NCBI GenBank assembly: GCA_940671915.1
Contig: CALNVZ010003426.1
Span: 11,125,694-11,189,693 of the forward strand
Length of the DNA stretch: 64,000 bases
From: Paracentrotus lividus
Lineage: Eukaryota; Echinodermata; Echinoidea; Camarodonta; Echinidae
Direction of reading: 5' to 3'
Part shown: one piece after another, positions 33,498-45,469 of the stretch
Position numbering within the stretch: the stretch's first letter is position 1
Layout: each line of letters starts with the position of its first letter
Translations under genes and position numbers: made by a program
Notes under the pieces: generated by a model
The model's input: only the letters and a program-made list of their open reading frames with translations
What the model was told of the DNA's origin: nothing
The model's database searches: none

Positions 33498-34490
33498 TGG
33501 TGGCCAAAATTATTAGAACACCTGAACCTACACAAAGTCTTTGGGATTATCAATGTCCTAGTTCATTTGCCGAAATCAGATTAAAGATATCTTTTGTATA
33601 CCATGAACTTTCATGACTTTTTAGCATAGGATCTTACGTATATATTAATACCAAATTCATATAGTTTCGACCATCTGGTAAATCGCAGCATTAAAAATAG
33701 TTGCGCTATGCGCTTTTGGTTTCCCCATAGACTTGTGTATTAAACATGTAGTCCAAATGCAAAAAAGTAAAATGCCAATTACATATGCCGATTGCTCGAA
33801 AAGTATTTGATGTAGAAGTATGAAACTTAGCAGGCTTATCTATTCTAATATACCTCTAATATTTTCTAAGTTTCAACAAATTTGGTCAAATGGGGAGGGT
33901 GGATTCGCCCCCATCCTTGGTGGTGAGTGACCAAAATAACCACGCCCATTGAAGGTTAAGACTATTTTTTTTTAATTTAACGAAGACACTCCTTGTAAAT
34001 GTAATTTTTTCAAAGGAAATTTCATGAGCAATTCAAATATGTTGAAATATTAAGGGTCATTGGAACAATGGACTTTAATAGGGGCACTGATTTAAAAAAT
34101 TGGTGCCCTTCAAAAATAATTTTAAAATCCCCACATAAGATGTCACTACTTCACCCTGTGTTGTTATGAATGCCATTTTTGACATCCTCAGGAAATTTCC
34201 TTTCAGAATATATATACTTTTGTAGGAAGAGGCATCAAATGTTTAACGTTATGACACTTTGATCCTGAAAGGGGCAAGATTTTTAAATTTTGCAATTGGT
34301 GGGGTGACATGAAAAAGGGCGACTTGGGGGCGAGTTCCCAACGCATGGTTTTGTTATTTAGTTTTTAAAGCATATTGATGATATTCGGAGACATTCCAAC
34401 CATTTTATAGGTATTTAAATGGTCAACTGAATTAAAATTATTAAAATCATTTAAATATGCTTGGTGTTCTAATAATTTTGGCCACCACTG
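33495..34490. mobile_element. Tc1/mariner-like non-autonomous element
   Basis: 996 bp with ends CAGTGGTGGCCAAAATTATT and the complement, flanked by TA. The terminal repeats extend about 27 bp to AGAACACC / GGTGTTCT. CAGTGGTGGCCAAAATTATTAG-type ends are characteristic of Tc1-like transposons. The interior shows no transposase (no DDE frame), so it is a deletion derivative or an unrelated filler between Tc1 ends. Confidence 0.88.
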
Positions 34491-35485
34491 TATATATATA
34501 TATAAGTTTTGTTTTTGTATAATTACTGTCATCTGTATATCGCGCTCGGATTTTCGCTATTGGTTGATGATTTATAAGCCATAACAAATAAAGGGTCAGA
34601 AATTGTTATATAGGACCATCTGCTGTGAAAAAGCTTTAAAAGATTTGCTCGGTCTATTTGTATTGAAATATTTCCTTATTTATGACTTGAACTTTATCTT
34701 TCCGATTTTCTCCCTTTTCCAAACTCAGCTCCATTTAGAATTTGTAGACTTTAAAACGCATTGAAAAAGGTAACAAAAGATTTGCTCTAGTTTTTTAATA
34801 AATGATCTCATTATAAGTGACCTAAAAGTTTTGAATGTCCCTTATCTATTTCATTGATTTCTCATCAGTTCGAAAGATACTTCTTAAGTAAAAAAAGTAA
34901 TTTAAAGTAAGCTGGGAGTATCAAAGGTTCTGCCCTCATTTTTAATAAGTTACTGTCCAAGAAATATCATGTTTGACCTGGATACACTCTACCATCGATA
35001 TAATATGTACAACCTCGTGCAGTTTGCGGGCACATTAAAAGGTACTACAGCCTTAAATTCATATGATTTTTTTCAAAACAAATACATAATTGTCAAATAC
35101 ACAACACAATTGATACATGCAAAAGATAAAATTGCAAATAAAGAAAATGTAGTTGAAAACATGGAGAGGTTATAAGGTAAATAAGATGACATAAAATAAT
35201 TCAGTGTTCAGCTAACATAAACAAAATATGTTTGAAACTAGAACAGCCAGGAAGGGGGGGGGGGGCTACAGGAAACCTATATAATGAATGTGTATTATTA
35301 ACTAGATTTCACGAGTAATATAAAGGAAGATTTCACGCATAAAGAAAGATGTGGGGTATAATTATTGTGAAAGTGGTGAAAGGGGGGGGGGGTTATAGGA
35401 AGTCAAGTATTTGGATATAAGCTCTAAAACTGTTGTAGATTGTTTAATGTTTAAAAGTATTTTAAAAGCTTGTTGCATAAATAAA
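34491..35485. other. Gene-free stretch with two poly-G tracts
   Basis: GGAAGG-(G)n-CTACAGGAAACC at about 35255 and GAAAG-(G)n-TTATAGGAAG at about 35382 look like two related blocks roughly 125 bp apart. No open frame of interest. Confidence 0.4.
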
Positions 35486-38400
35486 ATTCAATTCAATTCA
35501 ATTCAAAACTTTATTTCAGACTCAACTGTACCAAGCAGAGGTCCATAACAAGTTTACAAAAAAGAGACTATAGGAGGTGAAAAACAAACATTGGTAAAGC
35601 ATACAGACTAAACTACTAATAACTAACAAAAAAACAATAAATCATGCACAGACATGTAAGAATTTCTGTTGTGTGCGCATAAGGCTTTGAAGCAAAACTT
35701 CCACAAATCTGATAGGTACCTGACGCTACTATACATTGGGTTTACTAGAACATTAACAATAGAGTTATCAGAATTGTCTAGCCTCTTATGAATCTAAACA
35801 TGAGATTTCTCATGACAGCCTGACAGGCTGGAAATTCAATAGCGAACATTTGACTCGCACTTAAGTATCTAGGTATTTCGTAGGAGCAACCTCATACATC
35901 ATATTATGCCACGGTAAGCCGTTGCATACTCCTCTTTTTGAAGTTACACCACAAATGTGCAGTGTATAATGGGGTACAATAAGCTCTAAATAATGCACCT
36001 TCACATCGGGGAGCACATATGAAATTTCCGAACTAACATATTGGCCTGAGCATATAATTTACGACATTGTCGATAATGTCTCTGCATCACAGAGTCCTCA
36101 GTAAAGAAATGGCCAAGATATTTGGCTTCTTCACATACATTAAGTTTCCACACACAAAAAGAAATCGGGAAATACTAAACTCTTGTGATCTTTTACCACT
36201 AATAATCATAACATTACTCTTTTTTGCATTATATTTAACATAATAATCAACAAACAATAATAGAGCAAATCTGAAGTAAACTTGTAATCCAGCCGAGGAA
36301 GGACTAGAATTACCAGGTCATCACATACATTAAGTGATTCACTAATTTACCACCAAACTATACAACCTGTATTACAAACATTTAAATTCTCAGAAAGTCC
36401 ATCCATGTACACATTGAAAAGGAAAGGAGAGAGAATCCCCCTTGTCTAACAACATTACTGACATGAAAACATTCAGAAACACTACTTCCCCATCTTACAT
36501 CATGGTTTGATGGGCATACCAGAACAAAAGTAACTAATCAAGTAACCAGGTGTTCTTCTATCAGCCATTTTCATAAACAGCTTTTCATGGTTATACGATC
36601 AAATGCTTTTGACGCATCAAGAAAGATAGAAACATTGAAGAGTTTCTATTGCGATAACTAGCAATTATTTCTTTCAAAGCAAATATACACATATCTGTAC
36701 ATGTTAGCTTTGAAGCCAAACTGGTTATCTTGAGTTAAAATGAAACACCTCTAACCTACTTAGCAATATTTTTTCCACCACTTTGGACAATACACTAGCC
36801 AGTGCTATGGGTCTATAGTTATCCTTAACTTGTTATCGACCACCTTTATTCTTAATAACAGGCACTAGAACAACTGCAATCATACTATCTGGCAAGATAC
36901 CATGCATTAAAAAACCTGAAATGCATTATGGCAAGTAAAGGCATGAGTCTCAAACTCGCAAACTTTAAATGTTCTCAGGTAATGCTGTCTAAGCCACAAG
37001 ACTTGTTATCATCTAATTGTTTGATAGCTTCTTGTACCTCTTCTGGGGTAAAATCATATTAGCATCATATTCAACGTTGTCATAACATTCATCTTACTTT
37101 GTACACAATTGAACAAGTCTTTATAATGATTACGCCACAATTCACAGATTTTCGCATCTCCCGTTACACCCTCATATTAGTGTGATGAGGTGTTTTTACT
37201 ATTAATTAACACGTTTTATTCTTTCCAGAACTCGTTCAGCTATGTTTCTGCATTTTATGTGCAATAGAGTAGCTCGCATAGCATTTTCGTTATTCTTTAT
37301 AAAACGAAGGGCATATTTAAATCGAGCATTGGCCCTTTTCTTTAATTCGAATAGGGGACCCATTCTGTTTTTACCAAGATTCAACCCAAAGTAAATGGGC
37401 CTCTCGTGCAGCAGAGTGCAGCTCCGCAACATGATCATTCCATCCGGCTTAATATTAAGCTTCTGTTCTTGTTTTTATATATGATTCACTAGCAAGACAT
37501 AGGCATTTTACAATAGTATCATAACAACTACTTAGCCCAACTGGCATGATTTTTATTCTCACAGTTGGATCACTGCATGAAAAAGAGTCACCCGAACATT
37601 TACAACCACTCTGAGCAAATTTCTGTTTGGAATAATATTCCTTCTTAAGGCTTGGATCATATGACTGACCAATCCAGTCTACCTTTGTTAAATCTTTTTG
37701 CAAATGCCTGTGTCACATAGCCCAGGCAGATTATCAACATCTATAGATATATTTAAAGGAATGTGATCCGTTGTAGCAAATCGGTACAAAATTTCCATTT
37801 TCTCTAAACAGGCATTAGCATCTGCAGTACATATACAATGATCTAACCAGGATGTAGTATGCCAGCCTCACTAACGTAAGGTGTAACTATCTGCTGGAAT
37901 ATTATGTAAACTTGAAAAAATATAATCATTATCATTGCAAAGATTTTCTTAAATGACTAGCAAATAGAGAATTTTCATTAGAAATATCAGCATTCCAGTC
38001 GCCAACAACAAAAACACTGGTCGTGTCTAGTTCAGAGATGAATGCTGCAATGAATGCGATCTTCTCAAGATATGTACTTTCATTCTCAGGACACTCATAA
38101 GGAGTGTACAAATAATAATAACAAATTTCTTGCCACCATACTTAATTTCTATGCCGATAGCCCAGTCTACATTTAGCCTAATTTCACAAATCAAATGTTC
38201 ATATTTAGTATTCCAAAGGATAGTGACACCTCCTGGTATCCGAGCCGCGAACTAACCTAGTACTAAGATCAGTTGTAGATTCCCCTACCCCATGATAATC
38301 AGGATGTAATGTATTGATACCATTCAAATCTTGTTTAGCCAACCAAGTTTCTTGTAAACATATAACATCAAATTGCTCTTGAAAAAAGTTTTCAAGTACA

Positions 38401-39640
38401 AGTCGTTGACTTTTGTCAAAACACTCTGTCCTAATGAAGGCCACGGGTATTGTAGCTTACAATATTGAAATAGGAATTTTTGAGAGAAAAAAAAAAAAAA
38501 AACAGACAGCTAAGCCTGACCATCACCAGGCAAGACAGCTCTTGGTTTCTTAGGCTCAAGTACCTTCTCACAAATGCACCCTCAGGCCACAACTCTGGGT
38601 TATATAATTCATCACTCTTTACACACTGCTGTGATATGAAATGAGGAGAACCGTGATTGAGCTGACTTCTCTGAGACAATCTTACGACATGTAACAGAGT
38701 CATTTAGTTTTTCTGTGAGGTAAACCCTCAGGTCATTGGCATCTAGATCAGGAGCAAACCTGGTCGCAAACACGCTCACAAATTTGGTCTGCACCGCTTG
38801 AATACGTCCTCCATTAGCCTTGCCTACAACACCAGTTTCCTTTTAGATGGCTTTTTCAGTCTTTGATTCCTCATCCCCTGAATGAACACAGGGCGATCTT
38901 GTGCTCTTCCTCTCCGCCCCGACGCACTACCTCACTCCATGACTTCTGTTGGTATTATCCGTCTGGGGTGAAGCAACATTTGCCCAGCATCAAGTTGCGG
39001 TGTATCCTTGGAATCTCCATTGGATATGATCTTAGCATTTTCTTACGGCCACCATTCTGGTATCAATGTTAACCGCAGCATGTTGAAGATTTTCTGATGC
39101 CTTCACCTGGGACAGCAGAGCCTGCTTCATCTCTAGCATCTCGCTCTCCAGCTTCATCATCCTTCCAAGGAGAGCGGAAACGTCAATGTTATCGAAACTC
39201 ACAGGCGGGAGCCTGCTCAACTCTCGAGCACAAAAGTAGGTGCTTTGTCGCCACATTCCAATAGCACCTAATGCAAGTCTTGATGTTACTGGTGTCTTTT
39301 GCTGGGCCCTTATGAGATACATTCCTCACAGTTAGATTACACAGACCAGTGCACACCTCAAAAGAGAACTTTCTTAGACAATTCTATTTCATCCGTTTTG
39401 AACTAGTTGACACAAGGCTCACGATTTCATCGGTGGAAAGAGTGTTCATCTTGTTCTTTAGGAAGCAGAGCATCTCATCAACTACAACAATCGAGCCATC
39501 CTCCGATTTCAGGACATTTGGTTTCCTAGCCTGCGCATGCGCAGCACCAGCAACATCACCTCCACCACCCGCCATTTTCAACAGGTCAAGCACGATATAA
39601 CATGGAGCAACATGCAGATAAATACTTTAAAGTTCACTCA
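35486..39640 (-). mobile_element. Near full-length jockey-superfamily LINE (CR1/L2-like), inactive
   Basis: Read on the minus strand from 39640. ORF1 starts near 39575 with MAGGGGDVAG. It includes a coiled coil (ALLGRMMKLESEMLEMKQAL) and the typical C-terminal block VSVFATRFAPDLDANDLRVY and NPELWPEGAFVRRY. ORF2 opens near 38460 with IVSYNTRGL. The endonuclease follows: FDVICLQETWLAKQDL near 38380, FVVGDWNADIS near 37990 and TDHIPL near 37750. The reverse transcriptase has IFLDASKAFDR near 36615 and a DDLVILVLP active-site block near 36310. The 3' end carries four TTGAA units at about 35505-35485. Many frameshifts and stops are present in both ORFs. It is on the same strand as the fragment at 86-1390 but is better preserved. 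Confidence 0.88.
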
Positions 39641-40305
39641 CTATTCAGATGATCAGACAATATGCTTTTAGATGCTCTGCATTGTCGAATAATACATAGA
39701 CATTTGTGACATTTGCTAAGCAAGAAGAGCATGTAGTGAAAGTCAAAAACCCACACAAAAGTCTATAATGGGGCAGGCATGAAGCAGAAGCCAGAGAGAG
39801 TTCAAAAGAACATCAAAGTTTGACATCTGTTGCACACTTTACAGAACAAACATAACTCCAAAGTTAACAAGGTCAACATAAGCTGAGCAAGTGAAAAGAT
39901 TTGAACGAACTTAATATACGTTTGAATGGTGGTTAGCCCTAACGATCACAACTGCGGTGAAATTTAATGATGTTAGAAAATATTAGTATGATGATAATTG
40001 TGCGAAATTGACTAGTAAAACCCATAATACAAAATTTGAAAGTTCGTTATCCTTCACATCCGATTTTGATGAAGTTTTCAACGTTTCGCTTGAACATTTA
40101 ATTTGACTGTATTCATGATATTCATGTAAATTGGGGGCGGGATTACCCATTAATCAGTTTAGTCACATCCTCGAGACCAACTCCAAATCAGCATTAGAGT
40201 GACTAAATATCTTGTCGGTTTAACTAATGTATTCATTGATTTGTGCGACTCTACACTGTCTACATTGCGGTAAGAGGTCAAATAATAATAATTATATTAA
40301 AATGA
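39641..40305. other. Gene-free stretch
   Basis: Immediately 5' of the LINE (in LINE orientation). No promoter, gene or repeat family recognised. Confidence 0.4.
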
Positions 40306-40400
40306 TAATGGTATCTCCCTTCGCGGAGACGGGAAGAACCGTGTCAAAGTAGTCCCTAATCCGTCTTAAACCCGTCTCCGCGAAGTAAGATACCACCAAT
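40306..40400. mobile_element. GGTATCTC-CTTCGCG MITE, copy B (95 bp)
   Basis: The ends AATGGTATCTCCCTTCGCGG and the near complement CGCGAAGTAAGATACCACC bracket inverted AGACGGG / CCCGTCT. The loop is only about 40 bp. It is the shortest member of the family also seen at 29578-29840. Confidence 0.8.
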
Positions 40401-40534
40401 CCATCATTAACAAAACCTTTCTTCTTGCTAATAAACTTTATTTTGTATGATTTGCTTTTCAACAAGAAGTTCATTTTGTGAAAAAAGGGGAAATTTCGCA
40501 ATTGAAAATGTACTGTTGCGCGGTGGCTTGGACA

Positions 40535-40660
40535 ACTCTCTACATTATCAAAACGTTAGTGTTAAAATCAACACCACTGGTGCTTAATGGAACAACATTA
40601 CCATGAAAGTTGTCCTCTATTAACATCAATTTTGCAGCACCGTTTTTGCAGTGTGTACAT
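40535..40660. mobile_element. MITE-like fragment
   Basis: Contains GTGTTAAAATCAACACCAC on the left and GCACCGTTTTTGCAGTGTG on the right; the latter resembles the CACTGCAAAAACGG ends of a MITE. The left boundary is unclear. Confidence 0.35.
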
Positions 40661-43044
40661 CAAATTGATAACACTTTTCTTGATTCTAGATTTCTAGATT
40701 CTATATTTAGTTGTTTTGTAAAGTGATACCTCAAAGTCTTTACAATGTGTGATTTTTTAAAACAAATATCAACATATTGCAATCAAGAGTTCTATTTCAA
40801 AGGCACAACATTTTCCAGTGAACCTGTGAGTTTATATTTAATTGTTTTATAAAGAGATACCTTAAAGTCATTATATATGTACTTTTTACACATTAATGCA
40901 AATGCAAAGTATATACACCATATTTTATTTATTACCTCAAGCCGAACACGATTTTTTAAACACCACACATTTAGCATACTATATCCCTTGTCACGTTCTT
41001 TGTGCCTATTAATTAAGTCTTGGACTTTGAAGGTTTCGACATCGTTTTTGGTTCACACATGGATGAGATCCGCTTTGAAATACAAGTTTGGTGTAATGCA
41101 TCTACATGTTTATATCACGCCCAGTATTCCCAACACTCCTTTATTAAATACTCAGAAAAAAAAAAAAAAAAAAATCATTCCATTGACAAACCATCATACA
41201 GGGTCAGACTTTAAACCAATTTACCCAAACCAACGAAGCATGCAATGTACACACAACCCGACCATATTCAGCAAATGTAAAATCATAACAAAACAGCACA
41301 CGCTACGATTATTACAAATATTACGCCTACTACTTCTGTGTATTTCATAGGTGATATGACTGAACTTGTATTTTGCTCAATTTGAAAACTATGATATCAC
41401 TTACAGGGCTGTATGTAATGAGGTTTTGATACACGTGTGGAGAGGGTCCAGTTTTTATGATCGCGTATATTAGCGATTTCTCTTCAATTTGACTACTTAA
41501 ATAAGGGCATGACGAGGGGCAGAAAAGGCATGGCGTAACAAGAACATGGCTGTATAATTGTACATTTTACCAGACGAGCTGACTAAAGCAGAAGAGCATA
41601 TGCCTAGCTATTGTAAGACAACATTCATCCTACGTGCGGTTGTAAGTACCATTGAATATCATCAATCGTACGTATTACATGCGCAATCATGCCAATCAAT
41701 GTGTTGCCATTGGCTAGTGGTCACTCAGCCATAACATTGCTGCGTGTAAATATGAAGGCGCCATATACACTGTATACTGTATATATGAATTACCACACAG
41801 ACGGAGCTCGAACTACACATATTATAGCAGAAAACGACACCTTCATTCTCACTGTCAGCCATAATGTACACTGTTATTGCAGATTGATTGTGTATGATTT
41901 ATATTTCATTTCATCGTACAATATGACGGTGCATACAATATATTCTACGAATGCACGGAACACACTGAAAATGATGAGCCATATTGTTTGTTCCGTAATA
42001 TCGAAAATAGTCGGTTATCGGTAGTACTCATGTTGTCCGCGTATAGAATTACACTTGCTATCTTTGGAGCGGAGCGCGCTGTGAGGAAATTTATTCTCAA
42101 TATGAGACACTCTTGTTCCGTGTTGTGTTGTACTGTTTCGTCGCGTTTTGTTTTGTGTTACTTCGTTAAGTTTTGATAAATCCATGCTTTTCATATGTTA
42201 TCACGTTTTTTGAATATTTCAATAAAAAAAAAAATACAAAAAAAAAAAAAAAAAAATTACAAGCCGAGTTCTAAATTGTCATGATTTCACCTGCTAAATA
42301 ATGATGTTACTAAATCTCGAATAGTTGGAAATTTCAGAGAAAATGCAAATAAAACCTCATTTCGACTAAACACCTCACTGTTTTGATACATTCCGTTGAT
42401 GGCTATAGTTGTATACAGTTGTCGAAAAAGCATAATTAGATAATTTACGTTTATCACAGAGTGTTTAAACATACAATATAAATAATGTGCTTTATTTTCT
42501 CTGTCCTTTTGTCTATATCTCTTTTAGTTTGTTTTTATTTGCACTCTCTTTTTCTTGGTGGAAATATACAACCATTTTGTAGGCCCCCTTTTCACTCGTT
42601 TAGCTGTGCATCCTATGTCCGTTACATTAACAAGGCCTGCACAATACCAATATGAGCTTTCTGGCTTTATGAAATAATTTCTTTCTTTGTACTTTTGAGT
42701 TGGCGTGAATGTTCTTTGAATTGAATGGAATTTGATATTGTGCACTTAGTGCGAGTGGGATACCATCACAACAGATATTTCACTGAAATGTAATAGTGTG
42801 CGTTCGAGAAAAAAAGAAGGGGACGCAAGCTAAATATAGGCGGTTCCTTCTCGCCTGGAACTTAATATAATATATGATATTTTGATTGAGATCCATTTTT
42901 CCAAAATACAACTGACCGGAGTTCATCCCATTCCACATGCCCATCCACGAAAATGAAAGTATTCACACTTTTTTGTTTTATGTTGTACTTTATAGCTCGA
43001 CTACATTCATAAGGAATTTGTGGCAACTAGATTTACTATCCATT
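40661..43044. other. Gene-free stretch, 2.4 kb
   Basis: Several open frames of 60-157 codons exist but lack motifs, splice context or codon bias, and include poly(A)-encoded lysine runs. A poly(A) run at about 42223-42256 follows an AATAAA-like site near 42220 and could mark a retroposed 3' end. I see no convincing gene. Confidence 0.4.
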
Positions 43045-43560
43045 AAAGGGAAGCTCTGGACCCAACATAAATTTCGTTTATAAAAACCAGAAAAATTAGA
43101 AAAACAGAATTAAAAAAAGTTTGAAGAAAATCGGAATAATATTAAGAAAGTTATGAATATCTTTACGATGCACAGAAAACTGATCACTACACTAAATCGG
43201 CAACACCTGTGATGTCATAGAGGCATAACTGGCCATGCATTGTTTATTTGTTTTATGATAAATTTTCACTTTATTTGTTAAGAAACTGTTTTCTTCATAA
43301 CTTTGTCCAAGATAAATTGATGGCAATTATGTTATTGCATCTAAGCATTTTCATAAATTGAGAATTGTAATGACGTTAGAAAGAAAAGTGATATTTTTCA
43401 TGAAATTCAACATTCATGAATATTTTTTTTTCTATACCGAAAACCTACTTGAAATCTTTGTTTTTGTGTTTTCTGATGGGGTGCTGATTTTACAATATAT
43501 GTATAGATGCAATAGCATTTTATGTAATATTATGAATGCTTATACATAAGTCTTTTTTCT
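43045..43560. mobile_element. GGGAAG-ended TIR element, second copy
   Basis: Starts ATTAAAGGGAAGCTCTGGACC and matches the reverse complement of the right arm of 13709-14664 over its first 265 bp, then matches that element directly near 43400-43520 (GAAAACCTACTTGAAATCTT). The right terminus is not clear, so this copy is probably truncated. Confidence 0.65.
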
Positions 43561-44095
43561 TCAAGTGAATTCAAGAAATTTCTTATAGAATTACATATCT
43601 TGAACTTGTTAGGATTCAGTTCATTTCAGTTTTTTCCAATGTATTTGCCACAGATTATTTGTCAGATTACTTACTCAAACGTCAGAATAAAAATACGAGG
43701 TAAAAACAGATATTACTTAGACCGGTTGCATTATACATTTAATGTTACGACATCGAAGTTTGAACTTTTTTTTTAGCAATTGAGTGTGTGATTTCATACG
43801 GGAAATACAGAAGTAAATAACTTAATCATGTTAATACATCAATACATCGTAAACTCGACTTCAATAAACACTGCTCATTTGTTTAGTTAACAATAATTGA
43901 TTTATTTGTGTAAAGTCGAAGAATACAGTAAAGAATGACAATGCATGTAATTTTTATTTTTTTTAATTTTTTAAATTTTTGATATTTGATGTTGGGAAAA
44001 ATCCAATTTCTAAGAGTGGCCTTAAGACTGTGGTACACAGACAACTTTAGAATGAGAATGATAAATATTAATTATCAAGCTTTATTTTGCATGCT

Positions 44096-44534
44096 TTAAA
44101 GGGATTGAGTAACTTTCAAAAACAAGAGCAATTAGATCAAGATTAATGAAATTATATTGCTCCTACAGTAAAAACAAACTACTGAAAGTTTCAGATCAAA
44201 TGGAAGTCATTTACTACCACAAAACAGTGTAACAGCCAATCGCGAGTGAATTTTCAACCCCTTTGCAGCAAACCCTCCAGCCCGCTAGGGTCGGGGGGAA
44301 CACGACAGGAAGTGGGGTGTCTTGAAAAGCACATGGCAATTTGTTTTCCACCACGAGATGGTTTACTAAATTTGAGTATGAAATCATTGATATCTCGAAA
44401 GTAAAGCAAGCAATTAACTTGTAATTTTGAAGAGATACCAGACTGACCTATAAGTTTATAATTATGTTGACAAAATGAGCTAAATCAAGAAATTGTGATT
44501 TGAATATCATTCAATGTTACTGCATCCCTTTAAT
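44096..44534. mobile_element. TTAAAGGGAT-ended MITE
   Basis: The left end TTAAAGGGATTGAGTAAC and right end GTTACTGCATCCCTTTAATA are inverted. The 439-bp interior is non-coding, with a short GC-rich patch (about 44265-44320). The ends recall, but are not the same as, the family at 13709 and 43045. Confidence 0.7.
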
Positions 44535-44809
44535 AGGCTTATTTTGAAATTCAAACCAATTTGAATTTTAAACCATTTACTCAAGTGACGTTCATTAGGA
44601 CATTTAAACAAATTAACATTATTCTGAAATGCTTGGTGCAGACATTTTATTTTATTTATTACATTGATAGGCTTATTAAAAGTAATATTATTAAAAAGAA
44701 TTTCAAACCAACCATTACTGAGCAAACTATTTTTTAAAATTTTGTTTATCGTGTTAACAATACTTTAGATTAAGAATTGAGATCAATGATGTATACAATA
44801 GATATATCG

Positions 44810-45165
44810 ACTTTTACTTGGACATTAAGCGAACATTATAATTAAAGCCATTATAACCCATTATTATGGATTTTTGACCAAATAAATACCATTTCTGTTA
44901 TATTCTACTTTATTCTACATGTTAACTTGGATGTATGAGAGAGAATAAAAACTAAACGCAAAATGAAAAGTAAACCACTATGTTCGTTCTGCAAATTTAG
45001 CTGTAGGCATATTACTACATATTACGATTCATAAATCCATTATGGAAACAATAGATACATTGACTTTTACTTACTTACTTAATTGTGATTGTTATTATCC
45101 ACTATTATGGATTTTTGACCAAATAAATACCTATTCTATACTATTCTACATGTTAACTTCGACGG
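44810..45165. repeat. Duplicated sequence 3' of the Ly6 gene
   Basis: Two direct copies share GACTTTTACTT, then TATTATGGATTTTTGACCAAATAAATACC and CTACATGTTAACTT in pieces: about 44810-44935 and 45058-45160. Between them, 44935-45000 resembles the intron sequence right beside Ly6 exon 4 (45661-45720), sharing AAAATGAAAAGTAA. This looks like a local duplication of the gene's 3' end that no longer contains an exon. On the minus strand an AATAAA lies at 44914-44909. Confidence 0.6.
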
Positions 45166-45205
45166 TGATCATTGACAACGGATACACGGTGATCATCGAC
45201 CATGC

Positions 45206-45430
45206 CTCTCTTAATGTAAGACGAGTGGAAAGAGTGAAAAAAAAAAGGAGTAAAGGGAGTGAAATGGTGGACAAAACGTTTTCAAGTGGTAAAATTTCAA
45301 TCTAAAACGAGTGTGGAAGTGAATTTTTAGCTCTGTTTACAGTAGAAAATGGTTATCAAAATAACAACTTTCACTGCTCTCAGAGTCATCCGTTTAACTC
45401 TTTGAACGAGTGGAAATTCACTCGTCTACA
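45206..45430. mobile_element. Small TIR insertion in the Ly6 3' flank
   Basis: CTCTCTTAATGTAAGACGAG on the left mirrors ACTCGTCTACATTTAGAGAG on the right. The insertion is bracketed by an 18-bp near-identical direct repeat (GGATACACGGTGATCATCGA at 45180, GGATACACGGTGATAATTGA at 45431), which is long for a target duplication. It lies within about 40 bp of the Ly6 stop and so probably splits its 3' UTR. Confidence 0.65.
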
Positions 45431-45469
45431 TTTAGAGAGTGGATACACGGTGATAATTGATTAAGGCCT

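Noticed and set aside
40877-41350. 157-codon open frame
   Set aside because: Contains a poly(A)-encoded lysine run and no recognisable domain.
41689-42024. 111-codon open frame
   Set aside because: No motif, no codon bias, no exon borders; base composition equals the surrounding non-coding DNA.
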